Origin: Styela clava | Lineage: Eukaryota; Chordata; Ascidiacea; Stolidobranchia; Styelidae | Length of the DNA: 64,000 bases | Assembly: GCF_964204865.1 (NCBI RefSeq) | Contig: NC_135260.1 | Coordinates: 21,126,001-21,190,000, forward strand | Direction: 5' to 3' | Notes under the pieces: generated by a model | The model's input: only the letters and a program-made list of their open reading frames with translations | Told to the model about the DNA's origin: nothing | Databases searched by the model: none | Program-made: the position numbers and the translations under genes | Part shown: positions 60,285 to 64,000 of the stretch, piece after piece | Numbering within the stretch: the stretch's first letter is position 1 | Layout: the number at the start of each line of letters is the position of its first letter

Positions 60285-63200
60285 CGAATATCAAATGGAA
60301 AGTAATTGTCCCGACAATCTGATCGGAATAAATAGAAAATATCCAAATTATGATTTTGACACAGTTTTATCTGGAATTGGATCTATGGGAAAATATCAAA
60401 TATTTTTAGTACTCGCTGTTTATTACATCACCATACCATCAGCTATGAATCAAGTCGGGAGTGTTTTCCTTTCTGCAATTCCGGATTACAGGTGTTATAT
60501 ACAAGAAGTTGACAACAAATTGTTTGTAAACCAAATCAACTGGAATGAAACTGTTTTGGATATGTCCACTTCGTTTGACTCCAATACTAAAGTGAGAGCT
60601 AAGTCTGCGGTATGCGTGGAATGCAAAGTATTTTGCCCCCATATACAAAAGGGTGTTTTATTTAGTTTAAAATGCAGTCATGTTCTAAACTATTCAGCTC
60701 CACTGTTGCGACTTGAAATATACCCAATTATGTTGTATTCATACTATAACAGTTGCCAAGAGTATTATTGATCTGCAATTGCATTGCCTTTGGTTGTAGG
60801 TGGAGACGAATTTCATTTCAATTTGAACACTTGTTTTGATTACCTACCTGAAGTTGACGAAATATAATAATCACATATTATTTTTTATTAAATAATATAT
60901 ACAGAAACATGATGGATGCAAGCAGTATTCATATAGAACAAATTGCACCCTGCCTATTTTAGAAGAATGCTTTACCAATGAAACAAGTTCGTGCATGAAT
61001 GGACATGTTTTTGACAAGAGTGGTTACGAAAGTACAACGACGACTGAGGTATGTTTTCGTATACGCAATGGATCAACATCATAATTACGGTTCTAAGATC
61101 CATTTGTTTCTTGCCATTTTAAGTTAGTTAAGATTATTCACGTCTATCTTTGCGTATTTGGAGAATTATTCATATATAAACCAACAGATTTGGCTATATT
61201 CTGATAGTCACGAAAAAACAACACAAAGTCAGGGTGTATATGCATTGTAACCATGATTTGTCTTCCAAAATATTCATCTAAAGTAAAACTTTTTTTGATT
61301 TTTGAGAAAAAAGAAGCAAATCAAAAATGAAATATTGTTTTTATAGTGGGATCTTGTATGTGATCGATTGTATCTTACAACACTTGCATCAGTTGCTTAT
61401 TTTGTTGGTGTTTTCTTTGGCGTGATTCTTGGTGGAAATCTAGGTGACAGGTCAGTGATTTTAAATTTTGTTCACGATTCACTAAGGCAAACTGTATGCA
61501 CATACTAACGCCATTTTATTAGTTTAATTTGCAAAACTATTTGAAATATATTGTTTGTCATGGCAGGCGGCATTTTTATTGCACATGAAATGCACACTCC
61601 GATTTTTTTTATTCTTGAGTTTTCCCCATATGCATTCAACAGTTTGCAATCAATTGCAGTAGCAAGTCTGCATAATTCCTCATCGCACTGCCTCTATAAC
61701 TTTTGCTTCTTTTATGTATATGAAGAGCACTTCATTGTGAAAGTGCATAAACGTTCATTTTGTTGTGTATATAGTATGAAGTAAGTACTATTTTGCTATC
61801 AATTTCTAAAACCAATTCCCTGTATATGAAATGCGATGAAAAAAATGCAATTTACTGGCTCAATAAAAGCTAATCCATATCATTTTGCCTATTATCGATA
61901 TGCAAACTTATTCTTATGATTGGATCTTGCGCGAATGCTGCCAGATTCAATATGGTAAACGTGGCCCATTTAAGAAGAAGCCGTATATAAATGATGATAA
62001 ATGGACAACTTTTTTCTGCAAAATAAACGATTCAAATGAATACAAATCTAGCATCGTACCTCCTAAATGCTCCTAAAACTTTATACTCGTTTGCTAATAA
62101 GTGTAGAATATTTGCTATGGTGTTCTCAATAACAAAATAATAAAATTTATGAATAGTAAAAATCCAACACACAGTTTTTGCACAATGGTCCTTAAATTTT
62201 ATGATATGCCGTCGTCTACTTCATACATGAGGACACAGAACGACATTGAATAACGACCTCTAAAATATTACCAAGTCAATATTCATTATCAAATTTTACA
62301 GGAAATTTTTTTTTTCAGTTTCTGTATATTTCTTATATGAATCACAGGACTACGTTGAGATGTATACTTGTATAAAAACGTTAAAGCAAAAAACATATAT
62401 TAAGTAGTATCAATACCTTTCCATATAACATATGTACGTTTCAAACCTTACTCGAGGTTTTGTTTGCTCTCCCGATTTTATAATCCATTTTATTTGCTTT
62501 TATCAATTACTTTATCGTCTATTATGCTGATTATGAAGTCGAAATAAACTTATATTTAGATACTTATACTTATTATCTGAAATATGGCGGTTTGTTGTTA
62601 TAACCTAAAAATCAGCCAATTTACTATAGACCGTGCCAAAGTCGTAGTCCGTCATTATCTATTCCGGCTATAAAACCTATAAATACTGATATTCCATAGA
62701 CGACTTGTTTGCTTTCAGATAGTCATCGCATTCATATCCAGAAAAGCACTTTGATGCAATTTTTCATCACAAATCATGTATATATTACAGCTATTCCACT
62801 TCTGTGCACTATTTGTAGTCTACGAAGCCTTACAATGGCACTACAAAACGATCTCGTGGTTCTCGTTGATAATTAGATTACTATTCCGACCCAATTAATA
62901 GCATTTCATTCATTTTTCGCACGTTGGAAAATAATTTTCACGCTCCATATATGAGGATATACATAAGACTTCTACCATAGCAAACGCTGTATTCAAGGTA
63001 TATCAAATACAATGAATAAATATATAAAATAGTATAATATTATGACTTAAAGACAATTCGTTCATTGTTGCTCGTTCCGAGCTAATTAAAAAAACCTAAT
63101 TTAGCTCGTTCATTTTATTTGGAATGGAAACAAATTATTTTATCAAATAAGCTATTATTATGTTTATGTGAGTTAACCACGGTTTATTTGATTCAGGTTT

Positions 63201-63351
63201 GGACGAACTCGTGTACTTATAATCGGACAGATTTTTGCGTTTACATTTGGCGTTGGTTGCGCGTTTTCACCTAACTTAGCAACATTTGCTGCAACAAGAT
63301 TTTTTATTGCAATATTTTGCCTAGCGTCCGGTCCACCTTCATTTGTTTATG
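60271..63351 (+). CDS. SLC22-family transporter (organic cation/anion type), 5' part
   Basis: Four coding exons are visible: 60271-60591, 60905-61048, 61347-61450 and 63197-63351. All have GT...AG borders and keep phase, giving about 241 codons of a normal length near 550; the rest lies beyond the window. Exon 1 has the DFDTVLSGIGSMGKYQIF start and first membrane helix of SLC22 proteins. Exon 2 encodes the large outer loop with many Cys and N-glycosylation sites (NCT, NET). Exon 3 has WDLVCDR and helix 2, running into exon 4 with the major-facilitator motif GGNLGDR-FGRTRVL. Further helices follow (FAFTFGVGCAFS). These plasma-membrane carriers move organic ions. Exon sizes 104 and 155 match those I recall for vertebrate SLC22 genes. 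The substrate cannot be told. Confidence 0.9.
62418..62545. repeat. dispersed repeat in SLC22 intron 3
   Basis: Diverged copy of the element at about 37640-37785, sharing CCCGATTTTATAATCCAT and TTTATCGTCTATTATGC. The rest of intron 3 (61451-63196) shows no supported feature. Confidence 0.55.
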
Positions 63352-64000
63352 GTAAGCATTTAGGCATTATACCACCATAAAACAGTATAATTTTGCATAA
63401 TTGTGCCTCACAATATAACTAATACATAATTCTTCTTAATTAGTTATATTAAGGGGGTTCTCAAACCTTTCTACCCATGCAGGCTGGCAGCATCAAATAA
63501 AATGAGCTCGCGGACCCGCAACAAAAAATTGGAATATATATTAAATCATTCCAAAATATATCGGGTCTTACGTGTTTTCACTATCAATTTGATAGTTCTG
63601 AAACGATATTTGTGAAATATTAGGCTCATCAGCTATCAAAAGAAAGAAAAACAGACACATAAAAAAAAGCAAGCACATAAGTAGCGTAGTTATGTATCGA
63701 CCGATGTTTTGAAATTTGCGCGCTTCTACGCCTGCCAATTTTTACGCTTTACGCATCGCGAACGCACACGAACTGACCATTTCCTTCCTTCTTGACTTTG
63801 TGGGAGCCATCATTGTTTCTTTGTATAATGCCCCTTTTCCCGTATTTTACCGAGTGTTTGATTGAAATTCTCATTTTTGAATGTAATGCGTTATTTGCGG
63901 TTTTGTAATGTATTAAAAAAACCATGAATTTTCCATGTAATGTACCATATGACAATGCTCGGATTAAATTTGTAGAAAATGAACCTTGATGTTATTAGCC
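63352..64000. other. start of SLC22 intron 4, with a transposon-like end
   Basis: The donor GTAAGC at 63352 opens an intron that runs off the window. GGGGGTTCTCAAACCTTTC at about 63454 resembles a hAT-type terminus; its partner was not found. Confidence 0.45.

Noticed and set aside
61551..62076. Two plus-strand frames in SLC22 intron 3 considered as extra exons
   Set aside because: They have no transporter-like content and no phase-compatible splice sites; exon 3 joins exon 4 directly in phase to form the GDR-FGR motif.
1..64000. tRNA genes, rRNA genes, CRISPR arrays and bacterial-type operons
   Set aside because: None was seen. Spliced genes and hAT/BEL/Gypsy elements make this an animal nuclear sequence.

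Overview
The window is AT-rich DNA from an animal genome. The protein-coding genes have short introns with GT...AG borders. There are many hAT-type elements with terminal inverted repeats (TIRs), decayed BEL/Pao and Gypsy retroelements, an Sm protein retrocopy and an SLC22-type transporter gene. This fits a marine invertebrate; a tunicate or other invertebrate deuterostome is my best guess, but nothing here fixes the species. No tRNA, rRNA or CRISPR was seen, and very few of the open frames look like real genes.

Layout. (1) 1-18027 is a tandem array of a 7.16-7.20 kb unit: two full copies and a truncated third. Each unit carries two nonautonomous hAT elements with perfect 8-bp target duplications and exon-like blocks on both strands. 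The two full units also carry a decayed BEL/Pao pol fragment. (2) 18028-32460 is a second array of 3.6-6.3 kb units (A-D). A fourth large copy, E, lies inverted at 49471-53612. The two unit types share deeply diverged blocks, so they probably descend from one ancestral segment. (3) 32580-35378 holds a five-exon, Crypton-like tyrosine-recombinase gene with a C2H2 finger, broken by two frameshifts and a stop. (4) 36059-36690 is a 153-bp tandem repeat. (5) 40103-42253 holds a six-exon secreted lipocalin-like gene with two in-frame TGA codons and a phase clash after exon 1. (6) 43116-49321 is a transposon graveyard: a hairpin element, a Gypsy gag-pro fragment, a foldback-like element whose arms contain 37-bp minisatellites, and hAT elements. 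(7) 53613-59220 holds an AT-tailed repeat family, hAT elements and an intronless SmG (SNRPG) retrocopy. (8) 60271 to beyond the right edge is the 5' part of an SLC22-family (organic cation/anion transporter-like) gene, the most clearly intact gene here.

The genes do not form an operon or pathway. The main story is structural: tandem and inverted amplification of gene-fragment-bearing units, dated relative to one another by nested transposon insertions, including one clean empty site.
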